A stretch of 64,000 bases of DNA, from the NCBI RefSeq assembly GCF_024704835.1, contig NZ_JAMXBE010000012.1:1-64000 (forward strand). The letters run 5' to 3'. Every line of letters begins with the position of its first letter. The stretch's first letter is position 1. The notes under the pieces were generated by a model. The model did no database searches and had not been told where the DNA came from. It saw only the letters and a program-made list of their open reading frames with translations. This DNA comes from Parapedobacter tibetensis. GTDB lineage: Bacteria; Bacteroidota; Bacteroidia; Sphingobacteriales; Sphingobacteriaceae. The translations under genes were made by a program, and so were the position numbers. Of this stretch, positions 34,565 to 43,869 are shown one piece after another.

Positions 34565-34944
34565 GTCTTATGGCTAGAATTATCATACGCTCATCGCTAT
34601 TTACTACTGCACTTATCACCCTTACTTTAATTTGAAACAGTGAGCATGCTATAGAAAACCTCCTCAACAGCTAAACGACAATCATATATTTACATCTTTC
34701 TACAAACGCTCCGAAAATTGTGCTTAGGTATCCGCTTTTTATCTTAAAAAATTTTATAAAGATGGAAGCTAGAATACGCTTTAACAACATTATTAATGCT
34801 AGTGTATCCCAAAGAGCATAAAATTACAAAAATAATCCTCAATTCAAATTTTGCCTTTTAATTTATGATGACGAACCTTACAGCTGAAACATCCTATCAT
34901 TACACTAAAAGAGCCTGTTCAGTAAACTGAACAGGCTCCGGATG
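34565..34944. other. Intergenic stretch upstream of the ThiF fusion gene
   Basis: No gene is seen in these 380 AT-rich bases, which contain the start region of the ThiF operon on the minus strand and the tRNA-Met terminator at 34911-34938. One exact -7 match read on the minus strand (TATTTTTG, 34827-34834) lies 260 bases from the ATG but lacks a correctly spaced -33 box. Confidence 0.4.
34911..34938 (-). terminator. Terminator of tRNA-Met
   Basis: GAGCCTGTTCAG and its exact complement form a 12-bp stem with a 4-nt loop, followed on the minus strand by TTTTAGTG. It lies 6 bases past the tRNA gene. Confidence 0.85.
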
Positions 34945-35018
34945 TAGCGGGGAGCAGGATCGAACTGCCGACCTCAGGGTTATGAATCCTGCGCTCTAAC
35001 CATCTGAGCTACCCCGCC
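34945..35018 (-). tRNA. tRNA-Met (anticodon CAT)
   Basis: A complete cloverleaf reads on the minus strand. The acceptor GGCGGGG pairs with CCCCGCT (one G-T). The anticodon stem CAGG/CCTG carries the CAT anticodon, and the T-loop is TTCGATC. CCA is not encoded, unlike in tRNA-Pro at 8440. A tRNA-Ile with CAT (lysidine-modified) cannot be ruled out by eye, but the elongator Met form fits best. Confidence 0.85.
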
Positions 35019-35121
35019 AAAAATTTAGTTTGCAAATATAGTTTATTTTCCCTTTCTTTAGAAAAAAAGTTAGAGAAAGCACGAAGGATACAATTCAAAT
35101 CGTATAATTATTAAGATTGGC

Positions 35122-35499
35122 ATGGCAGAAAAAATTAAGTTCCATTTGGAATACGAAATTAAGTCGTCAACAAAAATTCTATTTTCATTCTTGCATGAAC
35201 CTAATGCACTGGCACAATGGTTTGCTGACGATGTGGCGTATAAGGATGGTATTTATGAATTCAGCTGGGATGACGAACAACATACTGCCAAACTCATCAG
35301 TCTAAAAGAAAATAAATTGGTGAAATACAAATGGCTTGATGATGAACCTTACCATTTCGAGATGGAAATCGTACAGGATGAACTCACTAACGATGTAGCA
35401 CTAGCGATTACTGATTTTGCTCGGGAAGAGAACCTCGCTGATCGTAAATTAATTTGGGATAACCAGATAGAATATCTCCAAGGTGTTATAGGTGCCTAA
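35122..35499 (+). CDS. START-like (SRPBCC/AHSA1-type) domain protein
   Basis: This is a 125-residue single-domain protein. It begins MAEKIKFHLEYEIKSSTKILF with beta strand and helix, then has LHEPNALAQWFADDV and IYEFSWDD, typical of AHSA1-like SRPBCC folds that bind hydrophobic ligands. Short stand-alone members are common in Bacteroidota and unassigned. It lies 82 bases upstream of the LptF/LptG-type permease gene, which has its own -7 box. Confidence 0.75.
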   Translation: MAEKIKFHLEYEIKSSTKILFSFLHEPNALAQWFADDVAYKDGIYEFSWDDEQHTAKLISLKENKLVKYKWLDDEPYHFEMEIVQDELTNDVALAITDFAREENLADRKLIWDNQIEYLQGVIGA

Positions 35500-35509
35500 A
35501 AATAATACT

Positions 35510-35517
35510 TACCTTTG
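35510..35517 (+). promoter_or_regulatory. -7 promoter element ahead of the LptF/LptG gene
   Basis: TACCTTTG matches TAnnTTTG exactly and is followed by CATG, giving a predicted transcript start near 35524 and a 58-base leader. No clear -33 box was found. Confidence 0.5.
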
Positions 35518-35581
35518 CATGTAGTTATCATTAAAAGGCGTTTCCCGGGCTCCTATAGGTCTTGGAGAAACATTTTATGGG

Positions 35582-37093
35582 ATGAAAAAAATCCATCTTC
35601 TTATCCTTAAATCATTCATCAGGCCGTTCATCGTCACCTTTTTCATCGTGATGTTCGTGCTGTTGATGCTATTTCTATTCAAATATATTGACGATTTGAT
35701 TGGGAAGGGGTTTGAATGGTATGTTATTTTGGAATTATTGGCCTATCAATCGGCTGTACAGATATCCATGGCTATGCCACTCTCCATGTTGCTTTCATCT
35801 ATCATGACGTTTGGCAATTTGGGCGAGAGCTACGAGTTGGTAGCCATCAAAGCCGCTGGCATCTCCCTTCGGAAAGCCATGACTCCCTTATTCATCTTGG
35901 TAGCGTTGTTTAGTGGAGGAGCTTTTCTGTTTAGCGACTACATCTTGCCCGTGGTGAATCTCAAAATGGGTTCTTTGCTGTATGATGTCCGGATAAAACA
36001 AGCCGATTTCCTCATCAAGCCCGGCATTTTCAACAACACGATACCGGGGTATTCCATCCGCGCAAAAAGGAAAAGTAAGGATGGCAAAATCCTATATGAC
36101 CTGATGATATATGACCATAAGTCGAGCAGCACAGCCAATAATGTATTATTGGCTAATGAAGGCTACATATACAATTCGCCCGACAACAATTTCATGATAC
36201 TCAAACTCAAGGATGGGGTACGCTATGAAGACAGCAGAACCAAGAATGCCAAAGCATACAATCCACGCCAACAGTTCACAAGGTTTTATTTTGAGGAGAC
36301 CGAACAAAAGTTTGATATGTCTGCATTCCAAATGAAACGTACCGACGAGAACCTATTCAAGAACCACCATGCCATGCTCAATCTAAGGCAACTCAGGCAC
36401 TATACAGACTCTAACGCCATCCAAATGGATAGTCTCCGAAATACGGTATTTAGGGAAATAAAGCACTATTTCTATTATTTCAATGATTACTATAATACCA
36501 AAAGCAGTGTAGTATCCAGTCTCCCCCCTATCCAATATACACATGGGTTTGTAGAAACGATCCCCAAAGAGAAACGCAATATGGCTGTAAGCAATGCCAT
36601 GAACCAAGTACGATACATTAAAGATGTACTCAACATCAAATCTGGTGAAGATTCTTTTTATCGCGACAAGGACATTCTCTATAATGTTGAATTCCAGCGT
36701 AAATTCACACTAGCCGTTTCCTGCCTTCTACTGTTTTGTATAGGCGCTCCTTTAGGTGCAATCATTCGTAAAGGTGGGCTTGGGCTCCCTGTGGTAGTGG
36801 CCATTATTTTCTTTCTTATTTACCATATCATCTCTACAGTAAGCGAAAAATCGACGAAAGAAGGAAACATCGATACCTTTTGGGGTATGTGGATGGCCAT
36901 CTTCGTATTATCACCCTTAGCCATCTTCTTGGCCTATAAGGCCGCTACGGATTCAGCCCTGTTTGATATTGAGCAATACAGGTTGAAGGCAGAAAAAACA
37001 CTAGCCTGGATAAAGGTGCGATTCGGTATCCGCAATAGAAATGTTGCGCCCCCCAATAAATCTTTACATGACGATTATACGTTATCGCCGTAA
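35582..37093 (+). CDS. LptF/LptG-family permease
   Basis: This is a 503-residue inner-membrane component of the lipopolysaccharide export ABC transporter. Three helices are near the N-terminus (about residues 12-38, 52-78 and 98-122). A periplasmic beta-rich domain spans about 150-330, and three further helices follow at about 360-380, 385-410 and 430-450, matching the LptF/LptG (YjgP/YjgQ) layout. The LPS-handling partner genes lptA and lptB are not in the window. Length is longer than E. coli LptG, as in many Bacteroidota, because of the soluble insert. Confidence 0.88.
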   Translation: MKKIHLLILKSFIRPFIVTFFIVMFVLLMLFLFKYIDDLIGKGFEWYVILELLAYQSAVQISMAMPLSMLLSSIMTFGNLGESYELVAIKAAGISLRKAMTPLFILVALFSGGAFLFSDYILPVVNLKMGSLLYDVRIKQADFLIKPGIFNNTIPGYSIRAKRKSKDGKILYDLMIYDHKSSSTANNVLLANEGYIYNSPDNNFMILKLKDGVRYEDSRTKNAKAYNPRQQFTRFYFEETEQKFDMSAFQMKRTDENLFKNHHAMLNLRQLRHYTDSNAIQMDSLRNTVFREIKHYFYYFNDYYNTKSSVVSSLPPIQYTHGFVETIPKEKRNMAVSNAMNQVRYIKDVLNIKSGEDSFYRDKDILYNVEFQRKFTLAVSCLLLFCIGAPLGAIIRKGGLGLPVVVAIIFFLIYHIISTVSEKSTKEGNIDTFWGMWMAIFVLSPLAIFLAYKAATDSALFDIEQYRLKAEKTLAWIKVRFGIRNRNVAPPNKSLHDDYTLSP

Positions 37094-37099
37094 GTACCG

Positions 37100-37107
37100 T
37101 ACCTTTG
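37100..37107 (+). promoter_or_regulatory. -7 promoter element ahead of ribBA
   Basis: TACCTTTG, an exact TAnnTTTG match, ends 20 bases before the ribBA start codon at 37128. No well-spaced -33 box is visible. Confidence 0.55.
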
Positions 37108-37127
37108 TATCGTTTTAAAGAAAATCA

Positions 37128-38342
37128 ATGAACATCAGGTTAAATACGATTGAAGAAGCAATCGAAGAAATAAAATTGGGGAAAGTGGTTATCGTGGTAG
37201 ACGATGAAGACCGCGAGAATGAGGGAGACTTTATAACTGCGGCGCGCAACGCTACACCCGAAGTAATTAATTTCATGGCCACTTATGGTCGAGGACTGGT
37301 CTGCACACCCCTCACCGAAGAGCGATGCAAAGAGCTTGACCTTAACCTGATGGTTGGGAATAATACGGCTGTTTATGAAACCAATTTCACGGTTTCTGTG
37401 GATTTGCAGGGCTATGGCTGTACCACGGGAATATCAGCCTCAGATAGATCCAAGACTATCAAAGCGTTGATCAACCCCAACATCAAACCGGAAGAATTTG
37501 GTCGTCCCGGACATATTTTCCCTTTAATTGCGAAGGATGGAGGCGTACTTCGCCGTACCGGTCACACGGAAGCAGCCGTCGATTTGGCCCGGCTTGCCGG
37601 GTTTGAGCCAGCGGGTGTGTTGGTCGAAATCCTCAAAGATGATGGTGAAATGGCTCGACTGCCCGATTTAATCCGAGTGGCTAACAATTTTAACCTAAAG
37701 ATTATTTCTATCAAGGATTTAATCGAGTATAGGCTCACGAAAGATACGCTCATTACGCGGGAAGTTTCTGTAAACCTGCCTACCCAATGGGGACAATTCA
37801 ATTTAATGGCGTATACGCAGAAAAATACGGGGGAACAGCATATCGCGCTTTATAAAGGCGAATGGGAACCCGATGAACCCATATTGGTACGCGTGCATAG
37901 TTCGTGTGTTACTGGGGATATCTTTGGGTCGTGCCGTTGCGATTGCGGGCCACAATTGCACAGTGCCATGCAAATGATTGAAAACGAAGGAAAAGGAGTA
38001 GTTGTATACATGAATCAAGAAGGCCGAGGCATCGGACTGATCAACAAATTACACGCTTACAACCTGCAGGAGAATGGCTTGGACACCGTGGATGCCAATT
38101 TGGAATTGGGCTTCAAACCCGATCACCGCGATTACGGCATTGGTGCTCAAATATTACGAGATTTGGGTGTAACCAAAATGCGCCTGATGAGCAACAACCC
38201 AACAAAACGTGCGGGCCTCATTGGCTATGGGTTGGAAATCGTGGAAAATGTGCCCATAGAGATTCAATCAAACGAATACAATGAAAAGTATTTACGTGCC
38301 AAACGAGATAAGATGGGGCATACCATCATGAAAGGACTTTAA
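37128..38342 (+). CDS. ribBA: Bifunctional 3,4-dihydroxy-2-butanone-4-phosphate synthase / GTP cyclohydrolase II
   Basis: This is a 404-residue fusion catalysing the two entry reactions of riboflavin synthesis. The N-terminal DHBP synthase has the acidic motif [11 protein letters not shown] near residue 25 and later [14 protein letters not shown]. The C-terminal GTP cyclohydrolase II begins near 210. Its zinc-binding Cys triad lies in [17 protein letters not shown], and [11 protein letters not shown] follows. Both active sites look intact. Preceded by a good -7 promoter element. No FMN riboswitch is visible. Confidence 0.96.
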   Translation: MNIRLNTIEEAIEEIKLGKVVIVVDDEDRENEGDFITAARNATPEVINFMATYGRGLVCTPLTEERCKELDLNLMVGNNTAVYETNFTVSVDLQGYGCTTGISASDRSKTIKALINPNIKPEEFGRPGHIFPLIAKDGGVLRRTGHTEAAVDLARLAGFEPAGVLVEILKDDGEMARLPDLIRVANNFNLKIISIKDLIEYRLTKDTLITREVSVNLPTQWGQFNLMAYTQKNTGEQHIALYKGEWEPDEPILVRVHSSCVTGDIFGSCRCDCGPQLHSAMQMIENEGKGVVVYMNQEGRGIGLINKLHAYNLQENGLDTVDANLELGFKPDHRDYGIGAQILRDLGVTKMRLMSNNPTKRAGLIGYGLEIVENVPIEIQSNEYNEKYLRAKRDKMGHTIMKGL

Positions 38343-38361
38343 GATTGGGGGGAACTAGGAT

Positions 38362-39429
38362 TTATTCCGCCATCATATCCAGGTAAATCCACCGGAGTGT
38401 TAATACCATACAATTCAGAAACCCACCAAGGAAGCCTCCTATTATCACAGCCATCACCCATCCCATCCGGTTATTGTCGAGCGGCAAAACAGGCCTATCT
38501 AAAATTTGTATGACCGGTTTTTCATGGCGAAGGGTGATTTTTGCCATTTCTTGGTTGGCCACCAGCTCTTTGAGTATTTCGCCGTTAGCCTGTACATCCA
38601 CCGTTCGAAGCTGCGATTCTACACGTAGCCGCTGAAGTACCCTGTTTGGATTTGGGTTAGCATCTGTAGCGGCTGCCACTCCCCTGATCGCCGCATTTAA
38701 TTCCTTGCGGACGGAATCGACCTGATGGGTCAACACATCCAGGTTTTCTTTCGCTTTCAGCGTCCGCATTTGGATGTAGAAGTCGGAGGCGTTTTCGATC
38801 AATTTTTCCACAAAAACCTTCGAGAACAACTCATCTGGGCTTTTCATTTCAATTTCTATGATATTCAACCGTTTGTCCGGTTTTTTTATACTAAGATGCC
38901 GGTTAAGGATGGATTTATAAAACATGGTGATCAGGCTGTCCTGAAGATAGACACCGGAAGTGTCCCTAAATCGGAAACCGTTTAAACGATCGGTGTACTT
39001 AAGCTTTATCAATGAGGCATAGCGGTCTGCCAGCATTTCAGGTGGCCGGCCATCTTCATGGATTTCAGACAATAAGGTTTTTTCAATCATGGAGCGAGAT
39101 TTGAGAAACTCGATGATGTTATCCCCTTCGAAGAACCCGCCAGATCCGCCTACACCACCCAGGTTTATCCCAAACTGGGAAGCAATGTTCGCGGCTGCAC
39201 CCAATGTACCAGTTCCTCCACCCTGCTCTTCCACGACAAAACTTAGCTTCGCCTTGTACTGAATCCTTTTTACATGCGCATACGTGAGTGATAAGGCTCC
39301 TCCAATGACCACACAGCCGATAACCACCTTCCAGTTATGTAAGAGGTAGCCACACAACCTCACCATCTTCTCAATCAACAGCTTGAGGCTAATTTCATCG
39401 GTTTGTTGGGTTTGCTTACGTTCTTCCAT
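38362..39429 (-). CDS. Polysaccharide chain-length (Wzz-type) protein without kinase domain
   Basis: This 355-residue inner-membrane protein has two terminal helices, at about residues 37-57 (VVIGCVVIGGALSLTYAHV) and 325-350. A long periplasmic coiled section of Wzz type lies between them. The proline-rich SLxLPDxxRM-type motif before the second helix (ILDRPVLPLDNNRMGW) is clear. Unlike many Bacteroidota Wzc proteins, no Walker A or tyrosine kinase domain is fused at the C-terminus. It is the last gene of the polysaccharide operon and controls polymer length by family inference. Confidence 0.82.
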   Translation of the reverse strand: MEERKQTQQTDEISLKLLIEKMVRLCGYLLHNWKVVIGCVVIGGALSLTYAHVKRIQYKAKLSFVVEEQGGGTGTLGAAANIASQFGINLGGVGGSGGFFEGDNIIEFLKSRSMIEKTLLSEIHEDGRPPEMLADRYASLIKLKYTDRLNGFRFRDTSGVYLQDSLITMFYKSILNRHLSIKKPDKRLNIIEIEMKSPDELFSKVFVEKLIENASDFYIQMRTLKAKENLDVLTHQVDSVRKELNAAIRGVAAATDANPNPNRVLQRLRVESQLRTVDVQANGEILKELVANQEMAKITLRHEKPVIQILDRPVLPLDNNRMGWVMAVIIGGFLGGFLNCMVLTLRWIYLDMMAE

Positions 39430-39445
39430 GTTGACTTCAGCCGTT

Positions 39446-41950
39446 TTACCTTGTAATTGTCACGATAATAGCCATCAAAGAAGCGAGGCCAGTAGTCATT
39501 CCGATCCACTGCTGCGGCCCTATTTTTAATCGTTCAGGCGCTTGCGGTATAAATATCTCCGATCCGGGTTTGACTGGCGGATAGTTGTTGAAAAACAAAA
39601 ATCGGTTTGTGCTTTTCACCATCCCATTTGCATATATGATGTATGATCCCTTGCGCAAGGCACGCTGGGAGAAGCCCCCCGCCTGAGAAATATACTGTTT
39701 AAAGCCCTTACTTGGTGCATATACCGCCGTTGAGGGGGCTAATACTTCTCCCGAAATTTTGACGGTCTGCAATTCCTTAGGCACGCGGATTACATCTCCA
39801 TCCTCTAAAATCAAATCTCCTCTTTTGCCTGGGTCGGTAACAATACGTTCAAGATTTATCCCCACTAAATCATTATTCAAGTTTCTCGTAATATGCACGG
39901 AGCTTGCCGTACCCGCATCCTTCTGCAAATATTCCAGTGTCAGCATCCTGGAATATTCATCCTGTTCCTTTTGTTCCTGCCGTGATTTTTCAACCTCCGT
40001 TTCGGCCATTCGCTGCCTGGTTAGCTCCCCACGTTTTAATGACGCGCCCTCGATATGCGCGTAAGGAGTAAATCCACCCGCCCGCTTGATCAGGTCGGAA
40101 ATGCGCTCATCCTTACGCAAGATGGTATACTTACCGGGATATAATACTTCCCCCTCTATTCGTACGGTTTTCTGGGTCTCATAACCCGATTCTGTACGGA
40201 TAACGACCAAATCAAACGGCATCAATACAAAATTAGCGGCTGACTTGCTGAGTTCGCGGTCGGCATCAACCTGAAAAACCTCCGCAATCTTGGCTGAGGC
40301 CGACAGCGCATTGGCATCCCGAACCCGCCTTGATATTTCAATACGTTTCGGGCTGGCGCTTTCACGATATCCGCCTGCTTGCATGATCAGGTCCTCAAGC
40401 GTCATCGATTCCGCATAATCAAACTCCCCGGGTGTACGGATTTCTCCTTCAATCCGAACGGTAAACTCCTCCTTCAAATCAAAAATGGAAGAAATATGGA
40501 TCACATCCTCTCGCTTCAATTCGATATCGGGTTGTACACCGGCCACTACATCGGCCACACTAAATGATAGTTGTTCGGTCTGTAAGTCATCCTTGAGCCT
40601 CGTAAGATATGCCCGATTCAAAAAAGCATCTTCCTTCAACCCCTCCGCCTTTTTGATCAACATGGAGAGGGTCAGGCCGGGGCTAAGCTCGTACTCTCCC
40701 GGCCTAAATACGGCGCCCGCTATGGTCACCCTGTTTTCAAATCGTTCGAGGATACGTTCTACTAAATATTGATCACCAGCTTGGGGGAGATAATGCCTAA
40801 ACTGACTTTGCATCAAATCCTCGATACGGCGCTCAGACATCGTATTTTTTATTACTTTAATGCGTTGTTGATAAGCTTTTTCGGAAAACCCACCCGCATA
40901 ACGTAATAAATCCGCGAAAGTCTCTCCTTCTTTCAATTCAAACCTCGCCGGACGTCTTACCTCCCCATCTAGTTCCACCAAATTGATATATGGAGGTACC
41001 ATCAAAACATCCTGGTCTTGGAGTCGGATATTTTCGCTGAATGTACCCTTCATCATAATATCGTAAATATCCAACACAGCAATGGTACTGCCATCCCGTA
41101 CCAAGCTGATGTTTCTAAACGAGCCGTTTTTACTTGGCCCTCCTGAATAATACAGTGCATTGAAAACCGATGCCAGCGAAGGCAAGGTATAGGTTCCCGG
41201 TTTTGTCACTTCACCTGTGATAGTCACGTTTATACTACGAATATTACCCAGCGAAATACTGACTTTCGTTTCTCCCGTACGGATAGCTGAATATACCTTT
41301 GTAAGTTCATTCCTTATCCGTCCTGTGGCTTCCTCAAAAGTCAACCCCCCAACCGATATCACCCCTACATTTGGCACATTGATCATGCCCTCAGGAGTTA
41401 CTGTAGGATTATAAAACACTTCTGATAATCCATAAATGTCAATCAAAAGTTGGTCATCGGGACCTATTACATAATTTTTGGGTGTAGCCAGACGTAGATT
41501 CGGCTCGAAAGCACTCATATCTTCTTGAAACAAGGAGCTACCGAAAATCGGCAGGGGCCTTTTGCTTCCAGTCGGCTCCTTCTCCGTCTCTCCGGATTTG
41601 GCGGTATCCCTCCGCTGCTTGGCGAGCAATGAATCATCCACCTCCCGTTTTAACACAGGGCGTTCTACCCTAGTTGGAGTTTCTTGTCCGCCCTTCAATT
41701 GCTGTATGCGTTCACGCAATTTCTCAATTTCGGTTACAGGCATCCCACGTTGTAACGCCATTTGCTCCATTTGGGATTCGGACAATCCTGATGCTTCAGC
41801 TTGTTTTAAATAGACACGGATCTGCTCATCAGATAAGTCATCAACACGGACATTGGATAGGTTATTGGGATCTATGCCTTGAGCCATTGCCGAATTGCTA
41901 TACAACCCGACAAGTATCATTAATCCAATTAAATGAAAAATGTAACGCAT
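39446..41950 (-). CDS. Polysaccharide export protein with multiple SLBB domains (Wza-like)
   Basis: This 834-residue outer-membrane-associated exporter starts with a signal peptide (about residues 1-24, ending SNSAMAQG). A Poly_export domain lies near residue 150 (GPDDQLLIDIYGLSEV). At least six SLBB repeats follow, seen as recurring VTITGEVTKPGTY/VRIEGEV-PGxY strands to about residue 790. A C-terminal helix spans about 810-830. The start at 41950 is chosen for the signal peptide, because the frame upstream is open for 126 more bases. It sits between wzz-like and wzi genes in the polysaccharide operon. Confidence 0.9.
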   Translation of the reverse strand: MRYIFHLIGLMILVGLYSNSAMAQGIDPNNLSNVRVDDLSDEQIRVYLKQAEASGLSESQMEQMALQRGMPVTEIEKLRERIQQLKGGQETPTRVERPVLKREVDDSLLAKQRRDTAKSGETEKEPTGSKRPLPIFGSSLFQEDMSAFEPNLRLATPKNYVIGPDDQLLIDIYGLSEVFYNPTVTPEGMINVPNVGVISVGGLTFEEATGRIRNELTKVYSAIRTGETKVSISLGNIRSINVTITGEVTKPGTYTLPSLASVFNALYYSGGPSKNGSFRNISLVRDGSTIAVLDIYDIMMKGTFSENIRLQDQDVLMVPPYINLVELDGEVRRPARFELKEGETFADLLRYAGGFSEKAYQQRIKVIKNTMSERRIEDLMQSQFRHYLPQAGDQYLVERILERFENRVTIAGAVFRPGEYELSPGLTLSMLIKKAEGLKEDAFLNRAYLTRLKDDLQTEQLSFSVADVVAGVQPDIELKREDVIHISSIFDLKEEFTVRIEGEIRTPGEFDYAESMTLEDLIMQAGGYRESASPKRIEISRRVRDANALSASAKIAEVFQVDADRELSKSAANFVLMPFDLVVIRTESGYETQKTVRIEGEVLYPGKYTILRKDERISDLIKRAGGFTPYAHIEGASLKRGELTRQRMAETEVEKSRQEQKEQDEYSRMLTLEYLQKDAGTASSVHITRNLNNDLVGINLERIVTDPGKRGDLILEDGDVIRVPKELQTVKISGEVLAPSTAVYAPSKGFKQYISQAGGFSQRALRKGSYIIYANGMVKSTNRFLFFNNYPPVKPGSEIFIPQAPERLKIGPQQWIGMTTGLASLMAIIVTITR

Positions 41951-42151
41951 CAACTGCTTTTTTTGAATATCTGATTTAAACCCTTGTATCGTACATGTAC
42001 AGCATGGAACACCAAACTTAGATAAAGTTGCTTTCATATGCAACTTTATCATACGCTCATCTACTGATGTAAGCAATTTAAAAAAGGAAATTTATGGTAA
42101 ATAAACTAGTTTTCCATCCTATGATTACATAAGGCCCTGACAAAAAGCACA

Positions 42152-43831
42152 TCAGAATCGATACATCAACCCCAATCTAATATTAAAATTTGTATTGTCC
42201 TGTGGGTCAAAATCCCAATATTCATCCGCTGAGGATGAACCACTGAATTTATACTGGTAGTTATAGGCGTGAATATATTGGATATGTGCTGAAGCAATGA
42301 AACCTTTATAATCCCAATGGCTATAAGCCGCTATACTTGCGTCTACCCAATTCCTTCTGAAATCGGCACTAACGCCCCTTGCGAAATCTTCGTTATGCAC
42401 CAATCGTTCAAACTGTAGCCCTACTTGCTTTAGACCTTTAATCCAGCTAATATCTACGGACTGTACATTACTACCGGGTCCGATACCCGCACCAAGTATC
42501 TGTCCTCGATGGGTATATCCATGATGACCATGAAAGTACCATGGGCCCGCGGCTCGTATTCTTCGGGTATTGGTGACCGCCAATTGAGTCACCTCTCCAC
42601 TTAATTGCAGCATAGCCCCCTTTACGCCCTGCAATGGCACTAATTTTCTAAGCCCCACTGTATAAGCACGTGTATGGTCAAGCTGAACCGTTAAATCCCT
42701 AGTATCCCAAGCGTGGTCATTGCGGGCATACTCTCCATATATCTCGGCGTGCGCCTTGGGAATAACCCAACGAAAGAAAAAAGAAATCTGCTGATCACGC
42801 GAATCCCCTGATTCTGAATCGTCCGTCACGCTCTTTTTAGTTGCCGGGATGATAAAGGGCAAATAATCGCTCAATGAATGCCCTGTCATTTCATTATCTG
42901 TGAGAAATGCCCTATTCATCCCAAGACTCAATCCTGGAATCCACCTCGGCTGGTAACTCAGCACAATTCCCGAAAAATACCGCCATGATTGGGTCTTATC
43001 TCTCAGATATTGCATGTGCACACTGGTATCACCTAACAGCGAAGGAGGGTAACCCGACAATTCTATACGTCCAGCTACAATCTGCCCTTCAAACGAACCT
43101 ATATATGTCCTTATTGGTTTAGTAGTATTAAGGGTGATGTGTGCAAATCCCGGAGCAGTGTTGCTCATCAATATCGAATTGCGTCTACTGGGCCCCCACC
43201 AGAGGTTTTCAGTGGATATCCCCAACGATATGGGATCGAATGTCACACGTATACTGCTTTGTCCAGGTAGGATACGGGAATAAGCACCTGTTCCAAATAA
43301 TTCCGGCATATCAATTCGATTACCGATGAAGTTATACCAAGCTCGATCTAGTCCGGCTACTCCTCCGTACCCTTCGTACCGCTTATTTTCGGCAAGCACC
43401 ACTTCAGGGTTTAGTTGCACACTGAAAAATTTATACTTGGCAAAAATACCTGCACTCAGCATCGTCTGATGGCCTCTTGCGGGGATCATTGCTCCGTCAT
43501 TCCATCCGTAGGGGTATTTTGAGTTATACTGATATCGGATTATGGCAGGCATGAGCTGTACCATGCTGCTGTTATCGTCATTCCTCCATACTATGGAAGA
43601 TGACTCCTCCCGATCCATGTTGTAGATATCATCGACCTGCAAAGCAGAAGCACTCAAAGGCCGTACGTTGAAAGAAATCGAAGAGTCTATTAAACCAAGC
43701 AATTGTGCTCTTCGATAATAATCTTCCAATAACGGGGTGCCTACAGGTAAAACCTGGGCTTCTACTTTTATGGTGATTACAGACAAAAGCAGACCGAATA
43801 TTATTAATCGTACTTGTCCTATTTTTTTCAT
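42152..43831 (-). CDS. Capsule assembly Wzi-family outer-membrane protein (copy 1)
   Basis: This is a 559-residue outer-membrane beta-barrel protein. A signal peptide (about residues 1-25) is followed by QVLPVGTPLLEDYYRRAQLLGL and aromatic, alternating strands typical of Wzi, ending in an aromatic residue for barrel insertion (MYRF). Wzi anchors capsular polysaccharide to the cell surface. The start at 43831 (MKKIG) begins the signal. A related copy lies 38 bases upstream on the same strand. Confidence 0.88.
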   Translation of the reverse strand: MKKIGQVRLIIFGLLLSVITIKVEAQVLPVGTPLLEDYYRRAQLLGLIDSSISFNVRPLSASALQVDDIYNMDREESSSIVWRNDDNSSMVQLMPAIIRYQYNSKYPYGWNDGAMIPARGHQTMLSAGIFAKYKFFSVQLNPEVVLAENKRYEGYGGVAGLDRAWYNFIGNRIDMPELFGTGAYSRILPGQSSIRVTFDPISLGISTENLWWGPSRRNSILMSNTAPGFAHITLNTTKPIRTYIGSFEGQIVAGRIELSGYPPSLLGDTSVHMQYLRDKTQSWRYFSGIVLSYQPRWIPGLSLGMNRAFLTDNEMTGHSLSDYLPFIIPATKKSVTDDSESGDSRDQQISFFFRWVIPKAHAEIYGEYARNDHAWDTRDLTVQLDHTRAYTVGLRKLVPLQGVKGAMLQLSGEVTQLAVTNTRRIRAAGPWYFHGHHGYTHRGQILGAGIGPGSNVQSVDISWIKGLKQVGLQFERLVHNEDFARGVSADFRRNWVDASIAAYSHWDYKGFIASAHIQYIHAYNYQYKFSGSSSADEYWDFDPQDNTNFNIRLGLMYRF

Positions 43832-43869
43832 AAATATCATTTATTCTGTGAAGTGCTCTCCATCTTCCG

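Noticed and set aside
34945-35018. tRNA-Ile with CAT anticodon instead of tRNA-Met
   Set aside because: Identity elements cannot settle it by eye, but overall sequence fits elongator tRNA-Met better, so Met is called with the doubt noted.
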